From assembly GCF_014201775.1 (NCBI RefSeq), contig NZ_JACHFG010000002.1, positions 157,357-221,356 on the forward strand: a stretch of 64,000 bases of DNA. Direction: 5' to 3'. The notes under the pieces were generated by a model, which was not told the DNA's origin, did not search any database, and saw only the letters and a list, made by a program, of their open reading frames with translations. The position numbers and the translations under genes were made by a program. The DNA is from Borreliella yangtzensis. GTDB taxonomy: Bacteria > Spirochaetota > Spirochaetia > Borreliales > Borreliaceae. Shown in pieces: positions 21,688 through 31,423 of the stretch; positions within the stretch are counted from its first letter, which is position 1, and the number at the start of each line of letters is the position of its first letter.

Positions 21688-21707
21688 ATTACTAACCATT
21701 ATATTTT

Positions 21708-22322
21708 TTATTTTAAATTTTTGTCAACGTTTTTATTTTTTTTAATTATGCAGATTATTATTGTTGTTGTAATTACAGTAATAAATATTGTAAATATAAT
21801 TATTTTTATTTTTGAAAATATTATTTCAAATGATTGTCCTAGTTTAAAGCTTAGAGTAAAGTAAACTATTATTGAGAGTAAGGTTGCAAAAAAGTCAGAA
21901 ACAATAAATAGATTGGATTTCATATTTCCCATTCCTGCTGATATAAATATTGCGTTTCTAACTCCAAAGGGTATAAACCTTCCTATAAATAAAGTCAACA
22001 CTCCGTATTGACCGTAATAGTAATTTATTTTGTCAAGCAGGTTATTGACTTTTTTATTTTTAAACAATTTATTTCCCATTAATTTCCCAATGTAAAAAGA
22101 TATTATGTCTCCAAGATAAGCTCCCCAAAAAATTCCTAAAAATATTAATATAGTGTATTCATTTTTTCGACTAGATAAAATTCCACCCATTAACACTATT
22201 GCATCTTCGGAAATGGGAACATTAAGCCCTGCTAAAATCAGTAAAGAAAAAAATACTATTGGGGAATAAGCTATGTTTGAATCAATAGATTCTATTATTT
22301 TGTTTATATACATTGTTGTCAT
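21708..22322 (-). CDS. DedA-family membrane protein
   Basis: 204 residues with about five membrane segments. The DedA/SNARE-associated signature is present: SEDAIVLMGGILSS near the N-terminus and FIGRFIPFGVRNAIFISAG in the middle, with the conserved Arg residues. DedA proteins are inner-membrane proteins needed for envelope integrity and are now linked to moving lipids, such as undecaprenyl phosphate, between leaflets. The start overlaps the end of pcs by four bases (ATGA), pointing to coupled synthesis with a phospholipid enzyme. Confidence 0.88.
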   Translation of the reverse strand: MTTMYINKIIESIDSNIAYSPIVFFSLLILAGLNVPISEDAIVLMGGILSSRKNEYTILIFLGIFWGAYLGDIISFYIGKLMGNKLFKNKKVNNLLDKINYYYGQYGVLTLFIGRFIPFGVRNAIFISAGMGNMKSNLFIVSDFFATLLSIIVYFTLSFKLGQSFEIIFSKIKIIIFTIFITVITTTIIICIIKKNKNVDKNLK

Positions 22323-23023
22323 CTATTTCTTGTTTTATAGGTTAAGTATATGCTTGCTAAAGTTAAATATGTAAAATAAAGTATGAGAACTGTTTTTGCT
22401 ATTTTTAACGCTGTTGTGGATAATTCTAAAAATATTGATACAACAAATATTAGACAACTTATTATTGTTATTGGTAGAGTAATTTTCCGTAATTCTTTAG
22501 TTTTTGACGGGTAAATAAATTTCATTGGGATAAAGCTTGTAATAATGCATATTGATATCATAATAAGGTTTGTTGTTTGCTCTATTTTAAAGATTATGTT
22601 TAATATTACAAATACATTCCATAGAGAAGGAAATCCTCTAAAGTAGTCATCATTTGTTTTTGCGTCTGTTCTTGAGAATTGGTATGCTGATGAGAGTAAT
22701 ATTCCAATGCAAATGACGACTTTATATTTTTCCCCAATGAATTCTCCTAAATAAAAAAATATAACGGGTATGAATGTGTAGTTTATGTAGTCTGTAATGT
22801 TATCAAGCAGAGTTCCATCAATTTTAGGTATTAATTCTTTTACCCTAAGTTTTCTTGCCATAGTTCCATCAATTCCATCTATTATAAGTCCTATTATTGT
22901 TAACTTTAAAAGAAGAGAATAGCTGCCATTTACAATTGAAATTATTGAGTAAAGTCCTACAATCAAGCCAGATGCTGTAAAAATATGCACAAGCCAAGCT
23001 AAAATCAAATTGATATTTTTCAC
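22319..23023 (-). CDS. pcs: Phosphatidylcholine synthase (CDP-alcohol phosphatidyltransferase)
   Basis: 234 residues with about eight membrane segments. The CDP-alcohol phosphatidyltransferase signature is intact: DGIDGTMAR followed by KIDGTLLDNITD, matching D-x2-DG-x2-AR-x8-G-x3-D-x3-D. Lyme borreliae make phosphatidylcholine and phosphatidylglycerol, and this locus (BB0249) is the Pcs that condenses CDP-diacylglycerol with choline taken from the host. The Pcs identity rests on that known organism context and on length; the motif alone would also allow phosphatidylglycerophosphate synthase. It is followed by dedA with a four-base overlap and preceded by pepF. Confidence 0.87.
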   Translation of the reverse strand: MKNINLILAWLVHIFTASGLIVGLYSIISIVNGSYSLLLKLTIIGLIIDGIDGTMARKLRVKELIPKIDGTLLDNITDYINYTFIPVIFFYLGEFIGEKYKVVICIGILLSSAYQFSRTDAKTNDDYFRGFPSLWNVFVILNIIFKIEQTTNLIMISICIITSFIPMKFIYPSKTKELRKITLPITIISCLIFVVSIFLELSTTALKIAKTVLILYFTYLTLASIYLTYKTRNR

Positions 23024-23036
23024 AGTAAATCTCCTT

Positions 23037-24809
23037 TTATTGGAATATTTTCTTTATCTCTTCAAGTCTATGTTTAAAAATGTTAATGGTGTTTTCTATT
23101 GTTTCTTTTTTTGTTAAATCTACTCCGGTAATATTTAAGGAATCTAATGGATATTTAGAACCACCTGTTTTTAAAAATTTTATATAATTTTCTACTGCAT
23201 TTTTTTTATTTTCTTTAATATCTTTGTATATTGATAGTGCGGCTGCAATACCTGTAGCATACTGATACACATAAAAGGGTGAATAAAAGTGAGGAATTCT
23301 AAGGCATTCAAGGGCACTTAATTTATCAAATTTTAGACTAGGTCCAAAATATTTTTCTAGCAAATTCATATAAGTTTCTGTTAGTGTTTCTTTTACTATA
23401 GGTTCTTCCTTGCTAATCATTTCATGAATAATGTATTCAAATTCAGCAAACATTGTTTGTCGGAAGAATGTTGAAATCATATCGTCAATTTGTGTGAGTT
23501 TTATATATTTTATTTTGTTAGTATCGGTTTCATTTTTAAGTAAATATTCTGCTAATATTTGTTCGTTAATTATTGATGCTATTTCTGCTTCAAAAATAGA
23601 ATAATTGTAGTGCGGAAATGGGTTGTTTTTTATGCTAAAGTAAGAGTGCATTGAATGTCCTGCTTCATGTGCAAGTGTAAACATATCTCTTATTGATTCG
23701 TCTTTGTAATTAAGAAGTATATAAGGTTTCCCATTGTATGACCCAGCGCTAAAAGCCCCCGATCTTTTTCCAGCATTCTCGTATTTATCAACCCATCTTT
23801 CTTTTAAAAGACCGTTTCTTAAAATTTCTGTATATTCATTTCCCAATATCTTTAAAGATTTTAATATTTTTTCACAAGCTTCTTCAAACGAATGTTTAAA
23901 TGTTATTCCTTTTGTTAATGGTACATAAACATCATAATGATATAAATTTTCTTGGTTTAAAACTTTTTTTCTAAATTCATAATAATCATTAAGCGCAGAT
24001 AAATTTTCATTGACAGTTTCGATTAAATTTGTATAAACCTTTTTATCAATATTATTTGAAAACAGTTGCATTGAAAAAGTATTTTGAAATTTCCTTGTCT
24101 TTGCAATGAAGTGATTCTTCTTAAGGTCTGAAATAATAAGATTAGCAAGTGTATTTTCATTGTTTTTGTATTTTTGATAAAATTTTAAAAAAGCTTTTTT
24201 TCGTATTTTTTGATTTTCGTTTTGTAAAAACAGTGTGTAGGTAGAATTGGTTAAAGGGTGTCCATTAATTTCTCCGAATTCCATGTCAGCATTTGTTAAT
24301 GCTGAGAATATATTTTGATAAGATGAGTAAAGGGGGGTGTAGTTAGCAAGTATTTCTTCTTCTTGTTCGCTTAAAATATGGTTTTTCTCTCTTAATATTT
24401 TCTCAATTGCAATTTTTTTCTCCTCAAGCCCTGGTTCATTTATCCAAGATCGAATTTTTTTTTCATCTGTTTTTAGTATTTTTGGCATAAAGAAGGATGT
24501 GGCATTAGATACTTTTGTAGTTAAATTGACACATATAGAATATATTTTATTCGAATCCTTGTTGGTTACATCTGTTTCTAATTTAAGCATTGCATAGTAA
24601 GAGATTTTCTCTAAATCTTCCATAATTTCATAGTATTTGTTTAAAGTTTCTTTAAACAAATCAAAATTTAATTCCAATTTTTCATATTTGTTAAATTCTT
24701 TGGTTTTGATTTCAATAGCATTGATTGCTTTTGCATATTCTTCTTCATTTGCAAATAGAAAAGATAAATCCCATTTATCATTCTCATTGATTTCATTTCT
24801 ATTTATCAC
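23037..24809 (-). CDS. pepF: Oligoendopeptidase F (M3 family)
   Basis: 590 residues, usual for PepF. The thermolysin-like zinc motif HEAGH occurs in TLAHEAGHSMHSYFS near residue 380, with the third ligand in the downstream IFEAEIASIINE region, and the M3-family NMINGDVN-type N-terminal helices are recognisable. It hydrolyses short peptides in the cytoplasm; an organism dependent on imported peptides needs such enzymes. The start is GTG at 24809, set by GAGGAG with a six-base spacer. It heads a minus-strand run pepF-pcs-dedA-tRNA-Leu-leuS. Confidence 0.93.
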   Translation of the reverse strand: MINRNEINENDKWDLSFLFANEEEYAKAINAIEIKTKEFNKYEKLELNFDLFKETLNKYYEIMEDLEKISYYAMLKLETDVTNKDSNKIYSICVNLTTKVSNATSFFMPKILKTDEKKIRSWINEPGLEEKKIAIEKILREKNHILSEQEEEILANYTPLYSSYQNIFSALTNADMEFGEINGHPLTNSTYTLFLQNENQKIRKKAFLKFYQKYKNNENTLANLIISDLKKNHFIAKTRKFQNTFSMQLFSNNIDKKVYTNLIETVNENLSALNDYYEFRKKVLNQENLYHYDVYVPLTKGITFKHSFEEACEKILKSLKILGNEYTEILRNGLLKERWVDKYENAGKRSGAFSAGSYNGKPYILLNYKDESIRDMFTLAHEAGHSMHSYFSIKNNPFPHYNYSIFEAEIASIINEQILAEYLLKNETDTNKIKYIKLTQIDDMISTFFRQTMFAEFEYIIHEMISKEEPIVKETLTETYMNLLEKYFGPSLKFDKLSALECLRIPHFYSPFYVYQYATGIAAALSIYKDIKENKKNAVENYIKFLKTGGSKYPLDSLNITGVDLTKKETIENTINIFKHRLEEIKKIFQ

Positions 24810-24927
24810 TAAAATCTCCTCTTCCTTTTTTCATTGTTTGGAAATAAATAGTACATTGAAATTTTATAAACTTATGCTTTTTATTTTACAATAAAGTCTA
24901 AACTTTATGTATAAAAAGATTTTAAGT

Positions 24928-25533
24928 TTAACTATTGAATAAAGATTCTAATAAAAATTTTTTAAATTTTAAAAATGCTATTCCTCGATGGGATATTTTG
25001 TTTTTTTCTTCAAGTTTTAGATCGCTAAGCTTTTTGTTATTTTTAGTTAAAAATATTGAGTCATAACTAAATCCATAGTTTTTATTATCATTTAAGCTTA
25101 ATGCAATTTTTCCTTTAAGAATTCCTTCAAAATTTGATATTTGCCTATTTTTTGATATATAACTTATGTTGCATATAAAATATGCATTTCTGTTTTTTTC
25201 ATTTTTCATTAAGTCTAGGATAAGTTGATTTTTTTCATTAGCGCTTAATTTTTTACGTAGCTTATAAATGTCATATCTTTTGGAGTAAATCCCAGGCTCT
25301 AAGTTTAGTGCTTCGATGCACAATCCAGAGTCTTCTCCAAAAACATTTTGATTTTTATTTAAAATTTCAAACAGTGCTTTTGCTTTAATCAAAGAGTTTT
25401 CTTTAAATGTTTTTCCTGTTTCTTTTATGTTAAAATTTTGAGGGACTATTAAGTTTAAATTAGGTATATTTAATATACTTTTTACTTCATTTATTTTATT
25501 TTCATTTGTTGTTGCAAAAAATAGTGTTTTCAT
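24928..25533 (-). CDS. rdgB: Non-canonical purine NTP pyrophosphatase (RdgB/HAM1)
   Basis: 201 residues. The N-terminal [16 protein letters not shown] is the substrate-binding SxNxxKxxE-type motif of the HAM1/ITPase family, and [23 protein letters not shown] contains the conserved DDSGLxVxxLxGxPGxxSxR region in variant form. GYSYD-like GFSYDSIF and the C-terminal [11 protein letters not shown] with SHR also match. It hydrolyses dITP and XTP to monophosphates and keeps deaminated purines out of DNA. It lies 118 bases upstream of pepF on the same strand and has its own ATG. Corresponds to BB0247. Confidence 0.92.
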   Translation of the reverse strand: MKTLFFATTNENKINEVKSILNIPNLNLIVPQNFNIKETGKTFKENSLIKAKALFEILNKNQNVFGEDSGLCIEALNLEPGIYSKRYDIYKLRKKLSANEKNQLILDLMKNEKNRNAYFICNISYISKNRQISNFEGILKGKIALSLNDNKNYGFSYDSIFLTKNNKKLSDLKLEEKNKISHRGIAFLKFKKFLLESLFNS

Positions 25534-25730
25534 TTATATAATAATAAAGTATTTGTGAGTTTAATTGTATAATAATATTTGCTTTAAGTATTATTTTCTT
25601 TGATTATGTGCATTTGTTGAGTATTTTTGTACCAGGTTTTTATCGAAAAATTTGGATTTTTGTCTAAGATATTAAAATATTAATTTTTAATTTTTTTGTT
25701 TGAGCGTGGTAATTTTTTTTAAGGTTTGTT

Positions 25731-26756
25731 ATGAAGAAAAGAATTAAATTTAAAATTATTTTAGGTTTCAAAGGAATTATCAAGTTTTTTTTGGTTATTT
25801 ATAATTATTTGTTTATAGCCCTTAAAGTTATACGTTCTTTTTTAAAGCAAAATATTAGCTTTATGATTATTCCCCATGTTAAAGGGAATGTAAAAAATAT
25901 TAAAATTTCTTTTTTGACTTTATTTTTCTTTTCTACTTTTTTTTTAGGTGGTTTTATAGGGTTTGTTTTGCTTGCTGTCAATTATGTTACTCTCTCGTCA
26001 ATTGTAAAATCTACAGAGAAAAATTACTCTTTAGCAGAATCTGAGATTGAAGATTTTAGAAATACAGTTGTGGAAATTAATTCTGTTGCAAAAAATTTTT
26101 CCAAAATTTTAGATGAGCTTAAAACTTCTTTAAAAATCAATTCTAATGGTGTTGATTTAAATAAAAATAAATTAGATGGAGATCTTTCTGATTTTATTGA
26201 TTTACAAATTTTAGAGGCTAATTCAATAAAAGAGCTTAGTGATCTTAAAAATATTAAAAACAAAATAGAAAGTTCAATTCCTCCTCTTAAAAGCATAGTT
26301 AAGGTCTTGCATGCTCAGGATAAGCTTTTAAATGATATTCCTTCTCTATGGCCTCTTGCAGGTGGAGCTGGAATTATTACTTTGCATTTTGGTCCTGCTA
26401 TTGAACCTTTTACTAGGCAGTGGTACATTCACAAAGGCATAGATCTTGGAGGGGTTAGAATTGGAACTCCTATTGTTGCAACTGCTGATGGGGAGGTTGT
26501 TAGGGCAAGCTATCAATCAGCAGGCTATGGTAATTTTGTTCAGCTTAAGCATAAGTATGGACTTGCTACTCTTTATGCTCATATGTCGCGCCTTAATACT
26601 TCTAAAGGATCTTATGTTAAAAAGGGGCAAATAATTGGATTTATGGGACAGACAGGCTATGCAACAGGTCCGCATGTTCATTATGAAGTTCGTGTAGGTT
26701 CTCAAGTTATTAATCCTGATATGTATTTAAATTTAGCAACAGGAGTTTCAAAATAG
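25731..26756 (+). CDS. M23 (LytM-type) peptidase-domain membrane protein
   Basis: 341 residues. A basic N-terminus and one or two hydrophobic segments (strongest about residues 61-88) anchor the protein, followed by a helical, probably coiled-coil stretch (about 95-200) and a C-terminal M23 domain (about 210-335). HKGIDLG, LYAHMSR and HVHYEVRV give the zinc-binding residues, so it appears active. The neighbour that starts directly after its stop is a bactofilin; M23 peptidase plus bactofilin pairs are known in other curved or stalked bacteria, where the bactofilin scaffold positions the peptidase. Corresponds to BB0246. Confidence 0.9.
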   Translation: MKKRIKFKIILGFKGIIKFFLVIYNYLFIALKVIRSFLKQNISFMIIPHVKGNVKNIKISFLTLFFFSTFFLGGFIGFVLLAVNYVTLSSIVKSTEKNYSLAESEIEDFRNTVVEINSVAKNFSKILDELKTSLKINSNGVDLNKNKLDGDLSDFIDLQILEANSIKELSDLKNIKNKIESSIPPLKSIVKVLHAQDKLLNDIPSLWPLAGGAGIITLHFGPAIEPFTRQWYIHKGIDLGGVRIGTPIVATADGEVVRASYQSAGYGNFVQLKHKYGLATLYAHMSRLNTSKGSYVKKGQIIGFMGQTGYATGPHVHYEVRVGSQVINPDMYLNLATGVSK

Positions 26757-27311
26757 ATGTTAAATTTTTTGACTGTAAAAAAAGAAAGAAAGGTATCGCC
26801 TTTGTTTCTTTTTGATGAAATAAAAACAATAGTGGGTGTTGGTGATTTTTTTAAAGGAGACTTAGTTTCAAATAATTTTATTCGACTTGATGGCGATTTT
26901 ATGGGTACTATTAGTTCTACGAAAAGAGTAATTATTGGAGAGAGTGGGAGGGTTAAGTCTAGTATTGATGCTAATGAACTTGTTATTTCCGGAATGGTTG
27001 TGGGCAATATTTATGCTAAAAGCAAGATTAAAATATTTGCTTCGGGATGTGTTATTGGGAATATTTCTTGTAAGTCAATTGAAGTTGAAGAGGGCGCTAT
27101 TATTGATGGGTATATGAATATTGGCGTGGATTATCTTAGAACTCCTGAAAGAAATACATTTTTTTATACTGGTTCTTATAAGGTTAACGAAGATCTTTTA
27201 ATTGAAATCGATAAAGAATATCAAGAAGAAAAAAAGTCTTTTCAATCTTTAGAGAATGAAGATAATAAATACTTTTTAAGTGTTATGAATAAAATAGATG
27301 AAAGTAAATAA
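26757..27311 (+). CDS. Bactofilin
   Basis: 184 residues. The central part (about 30-130) is the bactofilin domain, a right-handed beta-helix of short repeats: VGVGDFFKGDLVSNNFIRLD, ISSTKRVIIGESGRVKSSI, ISGMVVGNIYAKSKIKIF, CVIGNISCKSIEVEEGAII. A charged tail follows. Bactofilins polymerise into filaments that act in the cytoplasm at the membrane as scaffolds for cell-wall enzymes. The ATG lies immediately after the M23 stop codon (TAGATG), and the next gene overlaps its 3' end by 14 bases. A second bactofilin lies at 40331. Corresponds to BB0245. Confidence 0.9.
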   Translation: MLNFLTVKKERKVSPLFLFDEIKTIVGVGDFFKGDLVSNNFIRLDGDFMGTISSTKRVIIGESGRVKSSIDANELVISGMVVGNIYAKSKIKIFASGCVIGNISCKSIEVEEGAIIDGYMNIGVDYLRTPERNTFFYTGSYKVNEDLLIEIDKEYQEEKKSFQSLENEDNKYFLSVMNKIDESK

Positions 27312-27792
27312 TTTGATTTCTGGAGCATTAAATCTTAATTCGAAAGATTATAAAAAAGGTGGTAAAAAAGTATTTTCTGATAAAGGTAATGTTTTTTCTT
27401 CGGTGTTTGAGATTGAAAGTTTTAAAGCGGATAAGCAATTTATTTTACTTGAAAATGGTGAATTTAATCTTGATTTGATTAAGAATATGTTAGATGGAAT
27501 TAACGAGATTGGGGAGAGACTTTTGAGCGAGCCTTCTAGGCAAAATGTGATTTTTTACAAAAAAGTTATTTCGGAATTTTTATCCATCGTTATATCATCT
27601 TCTGTTTGTTTGAAAGAACAAAAAGGGGGACGCTTGGGGGATCCTAAGCGGCCCAAGTATAGAATTATTAAGATTATTAACGACAAATTGGACAAACTTG
27701 CTTATTCTGTTTTACAAAATCAGATGACCCAGATTAAACTGTTAGATAGCATTGAGGAGATTCAAGGTTTGCTTGTGAATTTATTAATGTGA
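27298..27792 (+). CDS. YaaR/DUF327-family protein
   Basis: 164 residues, helical and without signal peptide. The pattern LDGINEIGERLL, then FYKKVISEFLSIVI, a basic turn, and IINDKLDKLAYSVLQNQ with a final EIQGLLVNLL agrees with the DUF327 (YaaR) family as I remember it. Function is unknown in any species; Firmicute members sit near signalling and DNA-replication genes. Here it is the third gene of an M23-bactofilin-YaaR operon, overlapping the bactofilin by 14 bases and ending just before a strong terminator. Corresponds to BB0244. Confidence 0.72.
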   Translation: MKVNNLISGALNLNSKDYKKGGKKVFSDKGNVFSSVFEIESFKADKQFILLENGEFNLDLIKNMLDGINEIGERLLSEPSRQNVIFYKKVISEFLSIVISSSVCLKEQKGGRLGDPKRPKYRIIKIINDKLDKLAYSVLQNQMTQIKLLDSIEEIQGLLVNLLM

Positions 27793-27838
27793 ATTAGTTT
27801 TAAGTTTTAGAAATATAAAATGCTTGAAACTTAAAATT

Positions 27839-27870
27839 AAAAGGGATTGTTAAACAATCCCTTTTTTTAA
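27839..27870. terminator. Strong bidirectional Rho-independent terminator
   Basis: The stem AAGGGATTG (27841-27849) and CAATCCCTT (27855-27863), 9 bp with loop TTAAA, is followed by a T-run to 27868; on the other strand the stem is followed by TTTTAATTTT. It lies between the converging YaaR gene and glpD and should end both transcripts. Confidence 0.92.
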
Positions 27871-27884
27871 TAGCAAATGTTAAA

Positions 27885-29474
27885 TTAACTTTCAATTAAA
27901 TATTTTTTACTTATTTCTGAAAAGCTTTTTATTTGTTCGTTTTTCCACTCTTCAGATTTATTTAATTTTTTCATCATGATTTCAGCAACTTTTGGAGCAG
28001 CCTCAATTGTAGCTTGAGGATTTAAAGGTAGCGACCTTGTTCTTCTTGCTAAAACATCGTCAATAGTTTTTGCTTGCTCAAATTCAATTGAGAAAATTAT
28101 TTGGGCTTCATTTAAATCTAGGCCCTCGTGTATTTTTTTGTCAAAACCCTCCATATTTTTTAGAATTTCAAAGTCACTTCCATAAGCCCTAAAAGGTTCA
28201 GGAATTTTTAGTGCATCTTCTTTTTTAAGATACCCGTGTAACTTTAAATCTTCTGTAGTTGATATAATACTTGGTATTAAATTTTTTTCTATGGCTTTGA
28301 GCAAGGTTTTTTCTGCCATTTTTCTATATGTAGTATATTTTCCCCCTGCTATTGTAATAAGATTTGAATCTGATATAAATATTTTTTCATTTCTTGAAAT
28401 TTTTGAAGTGTTGCTTTCAGCTTTTGGATCCATTATTAATGGTCTTATTCCAGTATATACGCTTTTTATATCTGATTTTTCTATTTTAATGTTTAAATAG
28501 TTGTTTAAATTATTTATTATAAAGTCAATCTCTTCATCAAATCTTTTAGGTTCTTCGTCTATCTCTTTTATGGGGATGTCGGTACTTCCGCAAACAACAC
28601 TGTCATACCAAGGAATAGCAAATAAGATCCTATTATCACTAGTTTTAGGCATCAATATTGCATAATTTTTTGGGAATTTGTCTTTTTTGATTATTAAATG
28701 GCTACCTTGGGAAGGTTTGATAATGTTTAAAGCCTTTTCATCATCTAATTTTCTTATTTCGTCTGAAAATATTCCTGTTGCGTTTATTATACATTTGCTT
28801 TTCAGTGAAATTTGTTCTTTTGATAATTTATCTTGTATGATGACTCCCGAAAGTTTTCCGTTTTCCTTGTTGAATTTTTTAAGCTCTGTGTAGTTTAGAG
28901 CAATGCCTCCTTTTTTGGTAAAGGTTCTTAATAATGTTATTGCCATTCTCGCATCATCGAATGAATCATCGTAATATAAAACAGAGCATTTAAGACCTTC
29001 TGATTTAATATTGGGAGCTTTTTCAATAGTAGATTTTTTTGATAGTAATTTAGTTTTATATTTGCTGTTCTTTTCCTTTCCCATAAGATTATGGTAATAA
29101 CATAGGCCAAAATAATAATAAGGTATTTCTAAGACATTATAAATAGGTGTAATAAGCGGGCATTCGTTAATTAAATGAGGTGCATTTTTTTCAAGAATTG
29201 CTTTTTCTTGTAAAGCTTCTTTAACTAAAGAAATATTCCATTGAGCTAAATATCTTACTCCACCATGAATTAATTTACTTGATCTAGAAGAAGTTCCTTT
29301 TGCGTAATCAAATTTTTCTATAAGTATTGTTTTATATCCTTTTGTGATTGCGTCTACTGCTATGCCAAGACCTGTTGCGCCTCCTCCAATTATTATAAGA
29401 TCGAATTCTTGATTTTCAAGATCTTTTAATTTTGTTTCTTTGTTATTATTCATGAAATTTAAATCTTCCTCCAT
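27885..29474 (-). CDS. glpD: FAD-dependent glycerol-3-phosphate dehydrogenase
   Basis: 529 residues, typical for GlpD. The FAD-binding Rossmann motif is DLIIIGGGATGLGIAVDA near residue 24, followed by the family motifs TSSRSSKLIHGGVRYL and YDDSFDDARM. ITIAGGKYTTYRKMAE matches the second family signature. The enzyme oxidises glycerol-3-phosphate to dihydroxyacetone phosphate at the inner membrane and feeds glycerol into glycolysis. It is the last gene of the glp operon, with glpF, glpK and an 89-residue ORF upstream on the same strand. In B. burgdorferi the pathway supports persistence in the tick, where glycerol is available. Confidence 0.96.
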   Translation of the reverse strand: MEEDLNFMNNNKETKLKDLENQEFDLIIIGGGATGLGIAVDAITKGYKTILIEKFDYAKGTSSRSSKLIHGGVRYLAQWNISLVKEALQEKAILEKNAPHLINECPLITPIYNVLEIPYYYFGLCYYHNLMGKEKNSKYKTKLLSKKSTIEKAPNIKSEGLKCSVLYYDDSFDDARMAITLLRTFTKKGGIALNYTELKKFNKENGKLSGVIIQDKLSKEQISLKSKCIINATGIFSDEIRKLDDEKALNIIKPSQGSHLIIKKDKFPKNYAILMPKTSDNRILFAIPWYDSVVCGSTDIPIKEIDEEPKRFDEEIDFIINNLNNYLNIKIEKSDIKSVYTGIRPLIMDPKAESNTSKISRNEKIFISDSNLITIAGGKYTTYRKMAEKTLLKAIEKNLIPSIISTTEDLKLHGYLKKEDALKIPEPFRAYGSDFEILKNMEGFDKKIHEGLDLNEAQIIFSIEFEQAKTIDDVLARRTRSLPLNPQATIEAAPKVAEIMMKKLNKSEEWKNEQIKSFSEISKKYLIES

Positions 29475-29556
29475 TTTAGTTAATTTCTTTTTTTTAAATT
29501 TTTTAAATTAAATGCTAAATTTGAGAAATTCACAAAGATAACTTGTTTTAAGTTTA

Positions 29557-29826
29557 TTAAATAGCACTGTAAATTAATTGCATTGGTAAATTTTCAATTT
29601 TTTGTGATTTTTCGATTTTTAATATATTATTAACCATTTTTGTATTTCTCCAATGAATTGGGCCCTTTTTGTAAGGTGTAAATATTTTATTTTTTAAGTC
29701 CATGTGTAACACCAATAGATATCGATGAGCAAATTTAGTTAAGATTTGCCCGTATAATCGATTTATTTGCTTACCAGGTATTTTTATATGTTGTTTTAAT
29801 TTTAAAAAATCAAATAAATCATGCAT
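29557..29826 (-). CDS. Small protein of unknown function within the glp operon
   Basis: 89 residues, basic, no cysteine, no signal peptide and no membrane segment. It begins MHDLFDFLKLKQHIKIPGKQ. I recognise no domain. It occupies the gap between glpK (72 bases upstream) and glpD (82 bases downstream) on the same strand and corresponds to BB0242, which is kept in the same place in B31. The position suggests co-expression with glycerol metabolism, but no function follows from the sequence. Confidence 0.65.
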   Translation of the reverse strand: MHDLFDFLKLKQHIKIPGKQINRLYGQILTKFAHRYLLVLHMDLKNKIFTPYKKGPIHWRNTKMVNNILKIEKSQKIENLPMQLIYSAI

Positions 29827-29898
29827 AATTTGTCCTCGGTTTATTGTTTGTTACAATCTTTAAAGCCTTGTTTTTAACTTTTATAGATTATGAGAATC

Positions 29899-31386
29899 CT
29901 ATATCCAAGATTTTGATCTTTCAATTGCTCTATTCCAGTTCTCAAGAAGTGTTTCTCTTTGATATTTTGGCATTGAAGGTTCGAATATCTTATCTACTTG
30001 CCAAAGGCTTATGATTTCTTCGGCGCTTTGCCAATAACCCGATGCAAGCCCCGCAAGATAAGCAGCCCCAAGGGCGGTTGTTTCTGTTATTTTGGGTCTT
30101 ACAACTTTACATTCTAAAAGATCAGCTTGAAATTGCATTAATAAATTATTTTGACTTGCTCCTCCGTCTACTCTTAATTCTTGAATTTCAAAGTTGGGAA
30201 TGGATTTTTTTACTGTATTTAATATGTCAAAACTTTGAAATGCAATACTCTCAAGGGCAGCTCTTGTAATGTGAGCTTTTGTTGATCCTCTTGTGATTCC
30301 GAGGATTGTTCCTCTTGCATAAGAATCCCAATGAGGTGCACCAAGTCCAACAAATGCGGGCACAAAATAAATTCCCCCATTATCTGAAACAGAGCTTGCT
30401 AATGATTCTGCATCTGAACTTTTTCTGAAAAATTCAAGACCATCTCTTAGCCATTGGATTACGGCTCCACCAATAAAAACACTTCCTTCAAGAACATAAG
30501 TTACGGATTTTTTTCTTCCCCATGCAATTGAGGTTAAAAGCTTTTCACGGTTAATAATTGGTTCTTTACCAATATTTACTGTTAAAAAGCAGCCAGTTCC
30601 ATATGTGTTTTTAGCCATGCCTTTTTTAAGACAAGCTTGCCCAAATGTTGCTGCAAATTGATCTCCAGCAATTCCTGCAATAGGAATTTTTGCTCCAAGT
30701 ATCGATATGTCTGTTTTGCCATATATTGTAGAACTTTCTTTAAGTTCGGGCAAAATTGATTTTGGAATATTTAATATGTTTAAGAGTTCATCATCCCATT
30801 CTAATGTTTTAATGTTTAACAATAATGTTCTTGAAGCATTTGAGTAATCAGTGGCATGTATATGTTTTTTAGTTAGATTCCATAATAGCCAGGTATCTAT
30901 TGTTCCGAAGCATAATTCACCATTTTCAGCTTTTTGTCTAGCACCTTCAACATTATCCAAGATCCACATTATTTTTGTTCCACTAAAATAAGAATCTAAC
31001 ACCAAGCCTGTTTTTTCCAAAATAATTTTATCTTTACCTTCTTGTTTTAATTGGTCACAAATTTTTGCAGTTCTTCTGTCTTGCCATACTATTGCATTGT
31101 AAATGGGTTTTCCTGTTTTTTTTTCCCACACAACTGTAGTTTCTCTTTGATTGGTTATGCCAATAGCATCAACATCCTCCGGTAAAATCCTTGAATTTGC
31201 AAGAGCTTCTGTTATGACCCCAAGTTGTGATCCCCATATTTCGGTAGGATCATGTTCCACCCAACTTGGCTGTGGATAAATTTGAGTAAATTCTTTTTGA
31301 GCAAGTCCTTTTATGTTTGCATTTTTATCAAATACTATTGCTCTTGAGCTAGTAGTACCTTGATCAATAGATAAAATATATTTCAT
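29899..31386 (-). CDS. glpK: Glycerol kinase
   Basis: 495 residues, standard for GlpK. The FGGY-kinase ATP motif [15 protein letters not shown] lies at the N-terminus. [14 protein letters not shown], the glycerol-binding WVEHDP, and [10 protein letters not shown] and [19 protein letters not shown] motifs are all present. It phosphorylates glycerol that enters through GlpF, trapping it as glycerol-3-phosphate for GlpD or for phospholipid and lipoprotein synthesis. It lies 37 bases after glpF on the same strand. Confidence 0.97.
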   Translation of the reverse strand: MKYILSIDQGTTSSRAIVFDKNANIKGLAQKEFTQIYPQPSWVEHDPTEIWGSQLGVITEALANSRILPEDVDAIGITNQRETTVVWEKKTGKPIYNAIVWQDRRTAKICDQLKQEGKDKIILEKTGLVLDSYFSGTKIMWILDNVEGARQKAENGELCFGTIDTWLLWNLTKKHIHATDYSNASRTLLLNIKTLEWDDELLNILNIPKSILPELKESSTIYGKTDISILGAKIPIAGIAGDQFAATFGQACLKKGMAKNTYGTGCFLTVNIGKEPIINREKLLTSIAWGRKKSVTYVLEGSVFIGGAVIQWLRDGLEFFRKSSDAESLASSVSDNGGIYFVPAFVGLGAPHWDSYARGTILGITRGSTKAHITRAALESIAFQSFDILNTVKKSIPNFEIQELRVDGGASQNNLLMQFQADLLECKVVRPKITETTALGAAYLAGLASGYWQSAEEIISLWQVDKIFEPSMPKYQRETLLENWNRAIERSKSWI

Positions 31387-31423
31387 AATTTTTCCTTTTT
31401 ACTTTGACAAAGATAGATATCTT

